The notes below the pieces were generated by a model, which ran no database searches, was not told the DNA's origin, and saw only the letters and a list, made by a program, of their open reading frames with translations. Both the position numbers and the translations under genes were made by a program. From assembly GCA_944324905.1 (NCBI GenBank), contig CALUYB010000001.1, positions 211,485 to 275,484 on the forward strand: a stretch of 64,000 nucleotides of DNA. Direction: 5' to 3'. The stretch is from Candidatus Gastranaerophilales bacterium (GTDB taxonomy: Bacteria > Cyanobacteriota > Vampirovibrionia > Gastranaerophilales > Gastranaerophilaceae). This document shows positions 16,702 through 24,896 of the stretch, piece after piece. The first letter of the stretch is position 1, and the number at the start of each line of letters is the position of its first letter.

Positions 16702-17485
16702 TTTTTTTGAAATTACATCACTAAACAATGAAACAGTTAAAAATGTTGTAAAATTACAACAAAAAAAATATAGAAAAGAGTGCGGTTTAATTTTTCTAGA
16801 AGGCGAAAAATCGCTCACAGGCGCGCTTGAGGCAAAAGTTAAACTAAAGAGCATTTTTTATCTTGATGAGAAAAATATTTCAGCTTTTAAAAATTTAGAT
16901 GGTGTTGATTTTTATAAAGTCAATGAAAAAGTCATGGATAAAATTGCAACTGTAAAATCTGCCTCAAGCATTGCAGCAGTTGCGCTTGAGCCAAAGTATT
17001 CTTTAGATGATACCCTAAAATGCGACAAGCTGGTATTGCTTGATAATATAAAAGATGCAGGTAACTTGGGGACTATAATTCGCAGTGCATGCGCTTTTGG
17101 GGTGGATGGGATTTTATTGCACGGTCAGTGTGTAGATGAATTTTCCTCAAAAGTTATACGCTCAAGCGCAGGGAATATTTTTAAAATTCCTATTGTCCAC
17201 CTTGGTGAAGACATTTCGGCAATGCAAAAAATCAAAAAAACGCATAAAATAATATCAACAGTTGCACCTTTTGGCGAATTTGGCAAAAAGGCGCATGATT
17301 GCCAAAAAATTGACTATCCTAAAAAGCATGTCCTCGCGCTTGGTTCTGAAGCAAACGGATTGTGTAAAGAAATTTTACAAATATCTGATTTATTTGTAAC
17401 CTTAAAAATTGAAAATAACGTCGAATCCCTTAATCTTGCTGTGTTTGCAGGAATTATTTTCTACATAATAAATTCTAAAAAATGA
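16688..17485 (+). CDS. SpoU/TrmH-family RNA 2'-O-methyltransferase
   Basis: 265 aa from the ATG at 16688; a frame starting at 16622 would lie largely inside the previous gene. An N-terminal substrate-binding domain (NNETVKNVVKLQQKKYR, GLIFLEGEK) precedes the knotted SPOUT domain with its three motifs: LLDNIKDAGNLGTIIRSA (about 118-135), LALGSEANGLCKEI, and LKIENNVESLNLAVFAG. This arrangement matches RlmB/TsnR-like 2'-O-ribose methyltransferases acting on rRNA, sometimes tRNA; the exact target nucleotide is not inferable. The knot residues appear intact. Confidence 0.9.
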   Translation: MSENNFFEITSLNNETVKNVVKLQQKKYRKECGLIFLEGEKSLTGALEAKVKLKSIFYLDEKNISAFKNLDGVDFYKVNEKVMDKIATVKSASSIAAVALEPKYSLDDTLKCDKLVLLDNIKDAGNLGTIIRSACAFGVDGILLHGQCVDEFSSKVIRSSAGNIFKIPIVHLGEDISAMQKIKKTHKIISTVAPFGEFGKKAHDCQKIDYPKKHVLALGSEANGLCKEILQISDLFVTLKIENNVESLNLAVFAGIIFYIINSKK

Positions 17486-17497
17486 ACAAAATTTTTA

Positions 17498-17526
17498 TTG
17501 TCATGCTAAAAATTTTGTGATAGAAT
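17498..17526 (+). promoter_or_regulatory. Promoter with an embedded inverted repeat upstream of the 62-aa gene and gpsA
   Basis: TTGTCA (17498-17503), 17-bp spacer, TAGAAT (17521-17526). It overlaps a perfect 11-bp inverted repeat, ACAAAATTTTT (17486-17496) / AAAAATTTTGT (17508-17518), whose arms flank the -35 box. That placement would suit an operator, although the repeat could also end the previous transcript. Confidence 0.55.
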
Positions 17527-17564
17527 TGATACGTTGAGCACATTTGAAAAGGAGCTTTAGATAA

Positions 17565-17753
17565 ATGAAAATAGCACCCATAATCTTAAGTTACGGTAAG
17601 AATAATGCTATTTCTACAAAAGGTCAGGGTGTTATACAAAATAAAGCTCGCCAGATTCATCACTATACTGGTAATCCTTGCCAAGATTTGGCTTATGCGA
17701 GCATGTTCGATAAAAAAATTGCTCGTGATTTAAAATTAATGGGATTGATTTAG
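17565..17753 (+). CDS. Small conserved-looking protein of unknown function (62 aa)
   Basis: 62 aa with a strong AAAAGGAG site ten bases before ATG. The N-terminus (KIAPIILSYGKNN) and the C-terminus (YASMFDKKIARDLKLMGLI) look like a compact soluble protein; there is no signal peptide or membrane helix, and one Cys. It ends 3 bp before gpsA, so the two are co-transcribed from the promoter at 17498-17526. The family is not recognised. A leader-peptide role is unlikely because of its length and its own good translation signals. Confidence 0.7.
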   Translation: MKIAPIILSYGKNNAISTKGQGVIQNKARQIHHYTGNPCQDLAYASMFDKKIARDLKLMGLI

Positions 17754-17756
17754 TAA

Positions 17757-18764
17757 ATGAAACTCGCTGTTTTAGGTTTAGGATGTTGGGGTTTGGTTCT
17801 TACTAAGCTCTTGACGCCAAAGTTTGACGATGTTTGGGGTTGGTCAAGAAAACAAGACTTAACTGATGATTTGCTTTTGAATAAAAAATCAAAAGTACCT
17901 TTTGAAGTTGATTTAGACAAAAGAGTTAACATTACTCACAATATGCAAGAGGCGATAGATGGCGCAGATATTATACTTTTGGTTGTTTCAACAAGTGCTA
18001 TTCGCCCTGTTTGCGAACAGTTGAAAGAGGCTGGCATTAAACCATCTCAAATACTTGTAAATACTTCAAAAGGGCTTGAGTTGCCTTCTTTAAAGCGTAT
18101 GAGTGAAGTTATAAAAGAGGTTTTGCCCCTGCAAAAATTTGCAGTATTATCAGGTCCAACTCTTGCGCGTGAGGTTTTAGAGGGCAAGCCTACTGCGGCA
18201 AGCGTTGCCTCATATGAGCCTGAGGTGGCTTGTTTTGCGCAAGAGCATTTAAATGTCGATGGTAAATTCAGACTATACACAAATGACGATGTTATAGGTG
18301 TTGAGCTTGGCGGTAGTTTGAAAAACGTCATTGCTATTGCTGCAGGCTTTTTGTCTGAACTTGATATGGGTGATAACGCAACAGGCGCTATTTTAACGCG
18401 CGGTATGGCTGAAATTGTGCGTGTCGGTACTTCTCTTGGCGCTAAACCTTCTACTTTTTGGGGATTGTCCGGCATGGGCGATTTAATTGCAACTTGTTCT
18501 AGCCCATTGAGCAGAAACCACACCGTTGGTCGCATGTTGGCTCAAGGTAAAAAAATTGACGATATTTTAGCACAATTAGGTTCAGTTGCAGAAGGTGTTA
18601 AAACTTCAAGGGCAATTTGTGAACTTTCAGATAAGCTAAAAATAGAAACGCCTATTTCTCATGCAATTTATGAGGCTGTTTATTCAAAAGAAAATTCTAA
18701 AGAAATTTTTATGAATCTTATGTCGCGCCAGCTTAAAGCGGAAGAAAATTTTATAAAACAGTAG
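17757..18764 (+). CDS. gpsA: NAD(P)+-dependent glycerol-3-phosphate dehydrogenase
   Basis: 335 aa. The Rossmann motif is GLGCWG (7-12), where the family usually has GAGSWG or GAGAWG. Further signatures: LVNTSKGLE, VLSGPTLAREV (about 141-151), GVELGGSLKNVIAIAAG with the catalytic Lys (about 182-198), GLSGMGDLIATC and SRNHTVG. It reduces dihydroxyacetone phosphate to sn-glycerol-3-phosphate for phospholipid synthesis in the cytosol. It follows the 62-aa gene by 3 bp and is followed by a long repeat-rich intergenic region that may act as terminator. Confidence 0.95.
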   Translation: MKLAVLGLGCWGLVLTKLLTPKFDDVWGWSRKQDLTDDLLLNKKSKVPFEVDLDKRVNITHNMQEAIDGADIILLVVSTSAIRPVCEQLKEAGIKPSQILVNTSKGLELPSLKRMSEVIKEVLPLQKFAVLSGPTLAREVLEGKPTAASVASYEPEVACFAQEHLNVDGKFRLYTNDDVIGVELGGSLKNVIAIAAGFLSELDMGDNATGAILTRGMAEIVRVGTSLGAKPSTFWGLSGMGDLIATCSSPLSRNHTVGRMLAQGKKIDDILAQLGSVAEGVKTSRAICELSDKLKIETPISHAIYEAVYSKENSKEIFMNLMSRQLKAEENFIKQ

Positions 18765-18783
18765 TTCTGCTTTGTGCGTAAGC

Positions 18784-19257
18784 GTATTAGACCCTGAAAT
18801 AAATTCAGGGTGACGGCTTGGTCGTTCAGGGTGACACTTAACCGTCATGCTGAATACAAAAATCGTCATGCTGAACTTGTTTCAGCATCTGAAAAGTAGC
18901 AACAGAAAATGTCCCTATTTGGGCAGCATCTGAAAAGCCGACGCTCAAAAGTTTTATTAACGTGTATGTTTATAAGACCCTGAAACAAGTTCAAGGTGAC
19001 GGCTTGGGCCGTTCAAGGTGACGGCTTGGGTCGTTCAGGGTGACGGGAGGAATAGACCCTGAAATAAATTCAGGGTGACACCCCATGTCATGCTGAACTC
19101 AAAAACTGTCATGCTGAATACAAAAATCGTCATGCTGAATTTATTTCAGCATCTATGCAATGGATATTAAAAATATAGGCTGTGTAAATTATTGAGACCC
19201 TGAAATAAATTCAGGGTGACGGGTTGGGTCGTTCAGGGTGACAGTTGGGCGCGCAGG
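18784..19257. repeat. REP-like palindromic repeat cluster B
   Basis: The gap between gpsA and dnaB (18765-19266) contains no gene but at least ten palindromic units of two subtypes: CCCTGAAATAAATTCAGGGTGAC (arms CCCTGAA/TTCAGGG) and GTCATGCTGAAC..GTTTCAGCATC (arms ATGCTGAA/TTCAGCAT), spaced by half-units (GTCATGCTGAATAC, GTTCAGGGTGACG). They alternate in orientation, as in bacterial interspersed mosaic elements. Every unit carries GTCA or TGAC at its edge. The cluster probably acts as a bidirectional hairpin region; a mobilising transposase was not seen. Confidence 0.85.
19128..19242 (+). repeat. 115-bp composite repeat, copy 1
   Basis: Two palindromic units joined by a unique-looking spacer (ATCTATGCAATGGATATTAA and the AT-rich bases after it). 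The same 115 bp recur at 22025-22139 in the same orientation with three differences by eye. Because the spacer is also conserved, the whole composite was copied as a unit. Confidence 0.85.
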
Positions 19258-19266
19258 CACAAACTT

Positions 19267-20622
19267 TTACTCAATTAAATTCGGATTAACTTTATTTTTA
19301 AATTTAGTTGTTGCGCCTTGGAATATAAGCTCAAAATCCCCTGTTGGGCCGTTTCTTTGTTTTGCAACAATAATTTGAGCTTTATTTTTTAATTCAGGAT
19401 TTTCCTTGTCGTAATATTCTGCACGATAAATAAACATTACAACATCAGCGTCCTGCTCTATCGCGCCTGATTCACGAAGGTCAGAGAGCATTGGACGCTT
19501 GTCTGTTCTGTCTTCTACTTTACGCGATAGCTGTGAAAGGGCAATAATTGGCACATCAAGCTCTCTTGCAATGGCTTTTAATCCCCTTGATATGGTTGAA
19601 ATTTGTTGGTTACGATCGTTTGAGCTTCTCTCCTCAATTAATTGCAAATAATCTATTAAAATAAGCCCTAATTCAGGATATTTCATTTTAAATCTTCTGC
19701 ATTTAGCGCGAATGTTAGATATTGTAACACCTGCGGAATCGTCAATAAAAAGCGGCGCTTGGTGGAGTTCATTCATAACATTTGTTATTTTTTCCCACTC
19801 ATTTGCCTGCAGCTCTCCTGTTCTTACTCTTTGCGCGTTTACCTCAGCCTCAGCACATACAACCCTGTGCGCCAACTGTAATTTAGACATTTCAAGGGAG
19901 AATATAAGCACAGGTACATTTTGCCTAATTGCGACATTTTGTGCGATATTCAGCGCAAAAGCAGTTTTTCCCATAGACGGACGTGCTGCAAGAATAATAA
20001 AATCTGACTTTTGAAAGCCTGAGGTTAAATTATCCAAATCAACATAACCGCTTGCAACACCTGTATATGTACCTTTATTTGCACAACGATACTCGATTTT
20101 TTCAACAGTTTCCATTAAAAGATTTGTCAATTGCTCGATGTCTTGAGTGGTTTTTTGTTGAGCAATATCAAAAATCATTTTTTCCGCAACCTCAAGAGAA
20201 TCCTGTGCTTGCGCGTTTTTGTATGTTTGCTCGATTATATTTGAACCTGCGTTTATGAGCTTTCTTTTTATTGAGTTTTCTTTAATAATATTTGCGTAAT
20301 ATTCAATGTTAGAGCTAAGTACAGTATCTGACATTAAATCGCTTAAATACTCTGCTCCACCAACGCTTTCAAGTTGGTTTTTCGCTTGAAAATAATCACT
20401 CACGCTAAGTGCATCAACGGGCTTATTTTGATTGTATAAGCTTAACATAGCGTCAAAAATCAACCTGTTTGAGGGTGAGTAAAAATAATCAGCCTCAAGA
20501 ATTTCAACAACTCTGTTCATGCTAATAGGATTTATAAGAATAGACCCTAAGACAGCTTTTTCTGCGTCTAAGTTATGCGGTGGAAGCCTTTTTGAACTTT
20601 GCTCTTTAACTTGTAATGCCAT
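19267..20622 (-). CDS. dnaB: Replicative DNA helicase
   Basis: 451 aa from ATG at 20622 with an AGGA site. The N-terminal domain starts with PPHNLDAEKAVLGSILINP; the RecA-like C-terminal domain has Walker A ARPSMGKTAFALN (about 211-223), FSLEMSKLQL, Walker B LILIDYLQLI, and RESGAIEQDADVVMFIYR. No intein is present and the length is normal. It unwinds DNA at the replication fork as a hexamer and interacts with primase. It is transcribed away from the flagellin gene; the repeats beyond its stop may serve as terminator. Confidence 0.96.
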   Translation of the reverse strand: MALQVKEQSSKRLPPHNLDAEKAVLGSILINPISMNRVVEILEADYFYSPSNRLIFDAMLSLYNQNKPVDALSVSDYFQAKNQLESVGGAEYLSDLMSDTVLSSNIEYYANIIKENSIKRKLINAGSNIIEQTYKNAQAQDSLEVAEKMIFDIAQQKTTQDIEQLTNLLMETVEKIEYRCANKGTYTGVASGYVDLDNLTSGFQKSDFIILAARPSMGKTAFALNIAQNVAIRQNVPVLIFSLEMSKLQLAHRVVCAEAEVNAQRVRTGELQANEWEKITNVMNELHQAPLFIDDSAGVTISNIRAKCRRFKMKYPELGLILIDYLQLIEERSSNDRNQQISTISRGLKAIARELDVPIIALSQLSRKVEDRTDKRPMLSDLRESGAIEQDADVVMFIYRAEYYDKENPELKNKAQIIVAKQRNGPTGDFELIFQGATTKFKNKVNPNLIE

Positions 20623-20692
20623 TTATTCCATTCCTAAACTCTCTAGTTAATTTTATTACGCTAAAGCAATTTATTCAATATTTTTATACTTC

Positions 20693-20701
20693 AGTATAAC
20701 A
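20693..20701 (-). promoter_or_regulatory. Extended -10 promoter for dnaB
   Basis: On the minus strand TGTTATACT (20701-20693), an extended -10 box, about 70 bp before the dnaB ATG. The plus strand also has a TATAAT at 20717-20722 that might serve the flagellin gene with a long leader. Confidence 0.4.
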
Positions 20702-20882
20702 AAATTCTAACTTTACTATAATTCAAACGACTCCTAAAACCTTGTATATTAACAATGTAGTCAATCACCAATTACTTTTTAGATTGAATTGCCAAACTAA
20801 AAAACCATCACATTCCCCAGTATTAGTTAGATTTAACGGCGAAAAAGGAATTAAGCCGTCAATTTGAAAGGAGTCCATCACT

Positions 20883-21746
20883 ATGGCTATTGTTGTAAAC
20901 ACAAACATTGACTCGCTAAGAGTCCAAAGGAACTTGAACTCTGCAAGTACAAACATGTCAAAAGCGGTTGAGCGCTTAACAACAGGTAGTAAGGTAAACC
21001 AAGCAGCGGATGATGCCGCAGGGTTTGTTATTGCAAAAGGTTTAGAAGCTCAGCAAAGAGGTTCTGTTGTTGCTCAAGACAACGCACAAACAGGTATCAA
21101 CCTACTGCAAACTGCAGAAGGTAACTTTGATGTAATTCAAGAGCACTTATTGAGAATACGTGATCTTACATTGCAAGCTATGAACGGTGGTTACAGCTAT
21201 GACGAAGTAAAAGCAATGGAAGATGAGGTTTTGGAAAGAACAGCTGAGATTGACAGAATTTCAAACGGTGCTAAGTTTAACGAGTTTCAATTGTTCCCAA
21301 CGGGCGGTGCAGATGATTTAGTACTTCAGGTTGGTGCAAACTCAGATGAAGCTACAAATACAATCACTGTAACAGGAGTATTTACAGAAGCTACTGTATC
21401 TGTATTGACAGGCAGAGCCGGCAATCCGATAAGATTCACAGATGGTGTCAGTGACATTGTTGACCTAACTGAATTTAGAGATATTTTGGATGCAATTGAT
21501 GTTGGTATCAAAGAAATTTCAACAAGACGCGGAACAATTGGTGCTATAACAAACAGGCTTGAGTCAGCTGTTGAAGCACTTGATATCCAAAATGAAAACT
21601 TGCTTGCTGCAAAATCAAGAATCATGGACGCTGATATAGGTGAAGAATCATCAAACTTTACAAAGTATCAAATCTTACAACAAGCTTCAGCATCACTATT
21701 GGTGCAAGCTAACCAATCACCATCGATTGCTTTATCTCTAATCTAG
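20883..21746 (+). CDS. Flagellin (short form)
   Basis: 287 aa with a GAAAGGAG site before ATG. The N-terminal D0/D1 helices (AIVVNTNIDSLRVQRNLN, ERLTTGSKVNQAADDAAGF) and the C-terminal helices (DIGEESSNFTKYQILQQASA, ending SIALSLI) are complete; the variable middle is very short, so the filament surface is minimal. The segment LLRIRDLTLQAMNG (about 87-100) matches the D1 region that TLR5 recognises in other flagellins. It is the filament subunit, exported by the flagellar type III machinery. No other flagellar gene lies in the window. A consensus sigma-28 promoter could not be confirmed; a GCCGTCAA element at 20850 is only a partial match. Confidence 0.95.
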   Translation: MAIVVNTNIDSLRVQRNLNSASTNMSKAVERLTTGSKVNQAADDAAGFVIAKGLEAQQRGSVVAQDNAQTGINLLQTAEGNFDVIQEHLLRIRDLTLQAMNGGYSYDEVKAMEDEVLERTAEIDRISNGAKFNEFQLFPTGGADDLVLQVGANSDEATNTITVTGVFTEATVSVLTGRAGNPIRFTDGVSDIVDLTEFRDILDAIDVGIKEISTRRGTIGAITNRLESAVEALDIQNENLLAAKSRIMDADIGEESSNFTKYQILQQASASLLVQANQSPSIALSLI

Positions 21747-21802
21747 GTTTACAACAAAAAAGCTAAGTAGATAAACAATCTAACTGGTGATGGCAATACA
21801 GT

Positions 21803-21828
21803 GGATCGGGAAACCGATCCTTTTTTTT
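21803..21828 (+). terminator. Strong rho-independent terminator after flagellin
   Basis: GGATCGG (21803-21809), loop GAAA, CCGATCC (21814-21820) and eight T. It lies about 57 bp after the flagellin stop, as expected for a highly expressed gene. Confidence 0.85.
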
Positions 21829-21985
21829 GCGAGCGCAGCTCGAAAGCTAGTGCGACTGCACTGCTTGAGAGCAAGCGAGCCTTGAGAATGTGAAGCCCGT
21901 GACGGCTGCGATGAGCAGGCGGACAGGGCGAACTGGACTACAGCGCAGCTCGTGGCGGTGTTTACACCAGCCGAGTTTTTTGTCA
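21829..21985. other. GC-rich island of unknown origin
   Basis: About 130-150 bp that are much richer in G+C than the surroundings, starting right after the terminator T run. The decamer GCGCAGCTCG occurs twice within it, near its two ends. The minus-strand ORF running through it (21780-22049) has no start signal and its other end falls in REP repeats. It may be another class of dispersed intergenic element or a fragment of transferred DNA; its identity is not known. Confidence 0.5.
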
Positions 21986-22160
21986 TACCCAACATAAAAA
22001 ACCGCCATACCCAACATAAAAAACCGTCATGCTGAACTTGTTTCAGCATCTATGCAATGGATATTAAAAATATAGGCTGTGTAAATTATTGAGACCCTGA
22101 AATAAATTCAGGGTGACGGATTGGGTCGTTCAGGGTGACGGATTGGGTCGTTCAGGGTGA
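21980..22160. repeat. REP-like cluster C including copy 2 of the 115-bp composite repeat (22025-22139)
   Basis: Two short tandem half-units (CATACCCAACATAAAAAACC) are followed by the 115-bp composite also found at 19128-19242, then further GTTCAGGGTGACG units. The composites lie in direct orientation on either side of dnaB and flagellin. The gap 21747-22241 holds no gene. Confidence 0.85.
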
Positions 22161-22206
22161 CAAAATGAACGATAATTTAAATTTGCAAAAGTCGTAAACA
22201 AATCTA

Positions 22207-22235
22207 TTGAAGAATTAATTTCAGAAGATTAAAAT
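22207..22235 (+). promoter_or_regulatory. Promoter giving a leaderless radA mRNA
   Basis: TTGAAG (22207-22212), 17-bp spacer, TAAAAT (22230-22235), then six bases to the ATG at 22242. No Shine-Dalgarno site is present. Confidence 0.5.
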
Positions 22236-22241
22236 AGTTTT

Positions 22242-23645
22242 ATGGCAAAAGTAAAAACAAAATGGGTGTGTCAATCTTGCGGGTATGAGAGCTTTTCCTA
22301 TCTTGGCAGATGTCCTGATTGCGGCAATTTTGCAACATTTTGCGAGGAGAGCGTACAAGATACCCCGCAATTAAAGTCAAATAGTGCGCCAAGCCTTGTT
22401 TTAAACTCTGAGCTTAAAGCACAAAAAATTAATGACATCAAAAATGACGAGAAAATCCGCCTTAAAACAAATATGCAAGAGCTGGATAGAGTTTTGGGCG
22501 GCGGTTTTGTGGCAGGTTCGCTTGTGCTTTTAGCGGGCGACCCCGGTATTGGTAAATCAACCCTTATTTTGCAGACTTGTAAAAATTTATGTTCAAAAAA
22601 CCTGAATAAAAATCCTGTTTGCGCCCTGTACATTTGTGCGGAAGAATCGCCCGAGCAGGTTAAGCTGCGTGCATTGAGGCTTGGTGTGAACAGTGATTGC
22701 CTTTATGTTACAAATCAAAATTGCCTTGAGGAAGTTATTAAGCAAATTGATGAAATTAAGCCCGAGTTTTTGGTGGTTGACTCTATTCAGGCTGTTTTTT
22801 CCTCTCAAATTACATCTTCATCGGGTTCTGTTTCTCAAATCCGCGAATGTACAAATATTTTAATGCACATTGCAAAACAAAAAAATATAACAACGGTCAT
22901 AATCGGTCATGTTACAAAAGAGGGAAACATAGCAGGCCCAAAGGTTTTGGAGCATATGGTTGATTGCGTTATAAATTTTGAAGGGGACAGATACAAAAGT
23001 TATCGAATTTTGCGCTCAATTAAAAATCGTTTCGGCACAACTTCTGAGGTTGGAGTTTTTAATATGGAAGATGACGGCTTGAGTGAGGTTTTAAATCCTT
23101 CAGAGTTATTTTTAAATCCATCAGAGAGTGCAAACTGCGGCTGCAGCGTTATTGCAACGCTTGAAGGTACAAGAGTTTTATTACTTGAAATTCAATCGTT
23201 AACTGGTTCTACTCCATACCCAAACCCGAGGCGCGTTGCAAGAGGGATTGAATACAACAGGTTGTTGCAAATTCTTGCGGTTCTTGAAAAAAGGGTTGGT
23301 CTTAACCTTTCAAAACAGGATGTTTATATAAATGTAATCGGAGGCATTGATATTATTGAGCCTGCGGCTGATTTAGGCGTGGCACTTGCGGTTTTAAGTT
23401 GTGCGCGTGATATTGCGTTGAGGGAAAAAACGGTAATTATTGGCGAACTTGGCTTGTCGGGCGAAATTCGTGCGGTTGATAACCTTGAAAAACGTTTAAA
23501 AGAAGCACAGAAGCTTGGTTTTGAGTGTGCAATAGTTCCTTGTGTCAACAAAAATATTTCTCAAAAAATTGATAAACTTGATATCAAGGTAATTCAGGTG
23601 TCAAAGCTTACAGACGCTATAATTCAAGCTTTTAAGCAAAATTAA
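22242..23645 (+). CDS. radA: DNA repair protein RadA (Sms)
   Basis: 467 aa. Domains in order: a C4 zinc finger with Cys10, Cys13, Cys25 and Cys28 (VCQSCGYES, LGRCPDCG), a RecA-like ATPase with Walker A GDPGIGKST (about 97-105), the RadA-specific KNRFG motif (about 261), and a Lon-protease-like C-terminal domain (YINVIGGIDIIEPAADLGV, IGELGLSGEIRAV). It is a hexameric helicase promoting branch migration in homologous recombination. Its last 4 bp overlap the convergent lyase gene. Confidence 0.96.
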   Translation: MAKVKTKWVCQSCGYESFSYLGRCPDCGNFATFCEESVQDTPQLKSNSAPSLVLNSELKAQKINDIKNDEKIRLKTNMQELDRVLGGGFVAGSLVLLAGDPGIGKSTLILQTCKNLCSKNLNKNPVCALYICAEESPEQVKLRALRLGVNSDCLYVTNQNCLEEVIKQIDEIKPEFLVVDSIQAVFSSQITSSSGSVSQIRECTNILMHIAKQKNITTVIIGHVTKEGNIAGPKVLEHMVDCVINFEGDRYKSYRILRSIKNRFGTTSEVGVFNMEDDGLSEVLNPSELFLNPSESANCGCSVIATLEGTRVLLLEIQSLTGSTPYPNPRRVARGIEYNRLLQILAVLEKRVGLNLSKQDVYINVIGGIDIIEPAADLGVALAVLSCARDIALREKTVIIGELGLSGEIRAVDNLEKRLKEAQKLGFECAIVPCVNKNISQKIDKLDIKVIQVSKLTDAIIQAFKQN

Positions 23646-24895
23646 ATTTCGTTTAATTCTTCAAGAATACCTTTTAGTGCAATTTTAACGTGCGCATAGT
23701 TTAAGCCGCCCTGCATATAAACAGCATAAGGCGGACGCACAGGGCCGTCTGCCGACAATTCAAGAGTTGAACCTTCTATAAAACTTCCGCCTGCCATAAT
23801 GAGCTTGTCCTCGTACCCCGGAACTCCGTCAGGAATAGGAGTCAGGTAGCTTTCAACCGGAGAATATTTTTGTAATGCTCTGCAAAATGCCGCTTGAGCT
23901 TCGGGGTTTTCAAATTTTATTGTTTGAATTAAATCTGTTCTATCTTCTCTTGAGCGTGGATGTGTTTTAAAACCTATTGTTTCAAAGACTTTTGCAGCAA
24001 GCCTTGCGCCTTTGTGTGCCTCAGATACTACTGATGGCGCCATAAAAAAGCCTTGCAGCATAACACGTGTCTGATTGAACATTGCGCCGCCCTGTGTACC
24101 TATCCCCGGTGCAGTTAAGCGATTTGCACACATTTCAACTAAATCTGCTCTGCCTGCAATATAGCCGCCCGCTTCAACTATTCCACCGCCGGGGTTTTTA
24201 ATTAAACTGCCTGCAATGATGTCTGCGCCTGCTTCAAGCGGTTCTCTATCTTCTACAAATTCACCGTAGCAATTATCTACAAAGCAGATTGTATTAGGGT
24301 TTTTTTCTTTAATTGTTAATACAATTTGTTCTATTTCATTTATTGAAATAGAGTGTCTTAGGCTGTAGCCACGTGAGCGTTGAATTAGTGCCATTTTTGT
24401 ATTGGGCGTTATTCTTCTTGAAATTGCGCCAAAGTCGACAAGAGTATCATCAATCAGGGGTACTTCAATGTAGTCAACCCCATGACCCTTGAGCGAACAT
24501 TGCGGATATTCACCTTCTCTTGAGTGTCCGATTATCTCATCCAGTGTATCGTAGGGCTTTCCTGCAACAGACATAAGGGTATCTTGATATCTTAAAATAC
24601 CAAAAAGCACGCAAGCTAAAGTGTGTGTTCCTGATACAAAGTGCGGTCTTACAATCGCCTTTTCAGCCTTGAAAACATCCGCAAAGACGTTATCAAGGGC
24701 TTCTCTACCCATATCATCGTGTCCGTAGCCCGTAACGGTGTAGAAATGTTCTTCGCCGATTTTATTTTTTTGAAAAGCACGCAAAACTTTTTCCTGATTA
24801 AAATCGCGAATTTTATCTATTTTCTCAAAATATTTTGTTACTTCCTTTTGCGCTTCTTCTATAATTTGTTCAGGTGGCAGTTTGAGTTTTTTCAT
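23642..24895 (-). CDS. PLP-dependent methionine gamma-lyase family protein (YnbB, 'aluminium resistance' type)
   Basis: 417 aa. The sequence HFYTVTGYGHDDMGREALD, VRPHFVSGTHTLA, CFVDNCYGEFVE (PLP-pocket Asp) and the PLP-Lys segment ADIIAGSLIKNPGGGIV (about 227-243) fit the large YnbB family of fold-type I enzymes. Members are annotated as methionine gamma-lyase-like or aluminium-resistance proteins, but substrates are rarely proven. It starts one base after the end of the flavodiiron gene on the same strand and is therefore the third gene of a rubredoxin-fprA-lyase operon. A link to sulfur or oxygen stress is only suggested by this context. Confidence 0.85.
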   Translation of the reverse strand: MKKLKLPPEQIIEEAQKEVTKYFEKIDKIRDFNQEKVLRAFQKNKIGEEHFYTVTGYGHDDMGREALDNVFADVFKAEKAIVRPHFVSGTHTLACVLFGILRYQDTLMSVAGKPYDTLDEIIGHSREGEYPQCSLKGHGVDYIEVPLIDDTLVDFGAISRRITPNTKMALIQRSRGYSLRHSISINEIEQIVLTIKEKNPNTICFVDNCYGEFVEDREPLEAGADIIAGSLIKNPGGGIVEAGGYIAGRADLVEMCANRLTAPGIGTQGGAMFNQTRVMLQGFFMAPSVVSEAHKGARLAAKVFETIGFKTHPRSREDRTDLIQTIKFENPEAQAAFCRALQKYSPVESYLTPIPDGVPGYEDKLIMAGGSFIEGSTLELSADGPVRPPYAVYMQGGLNYAHVKIALKGILEELNEI

Positions 24896-24896
24896 C

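Noticed and set aside
20780..20882. Sigma-28 promoter for flagellin
   Set aside because: GCCGTCAA at about 20850 resembles GCCGATAA but no TAAA box lies 15 bp upstream, and a start there would fall almost on the Shine-Dalgarno site.
21780..22049. Minus-strand ORF of 89 aa after flagellin
   Set aside because: Half lies in REP repeats and half in the GC-rich island, with no ribosome binding site; it spans the flagellin terminator.
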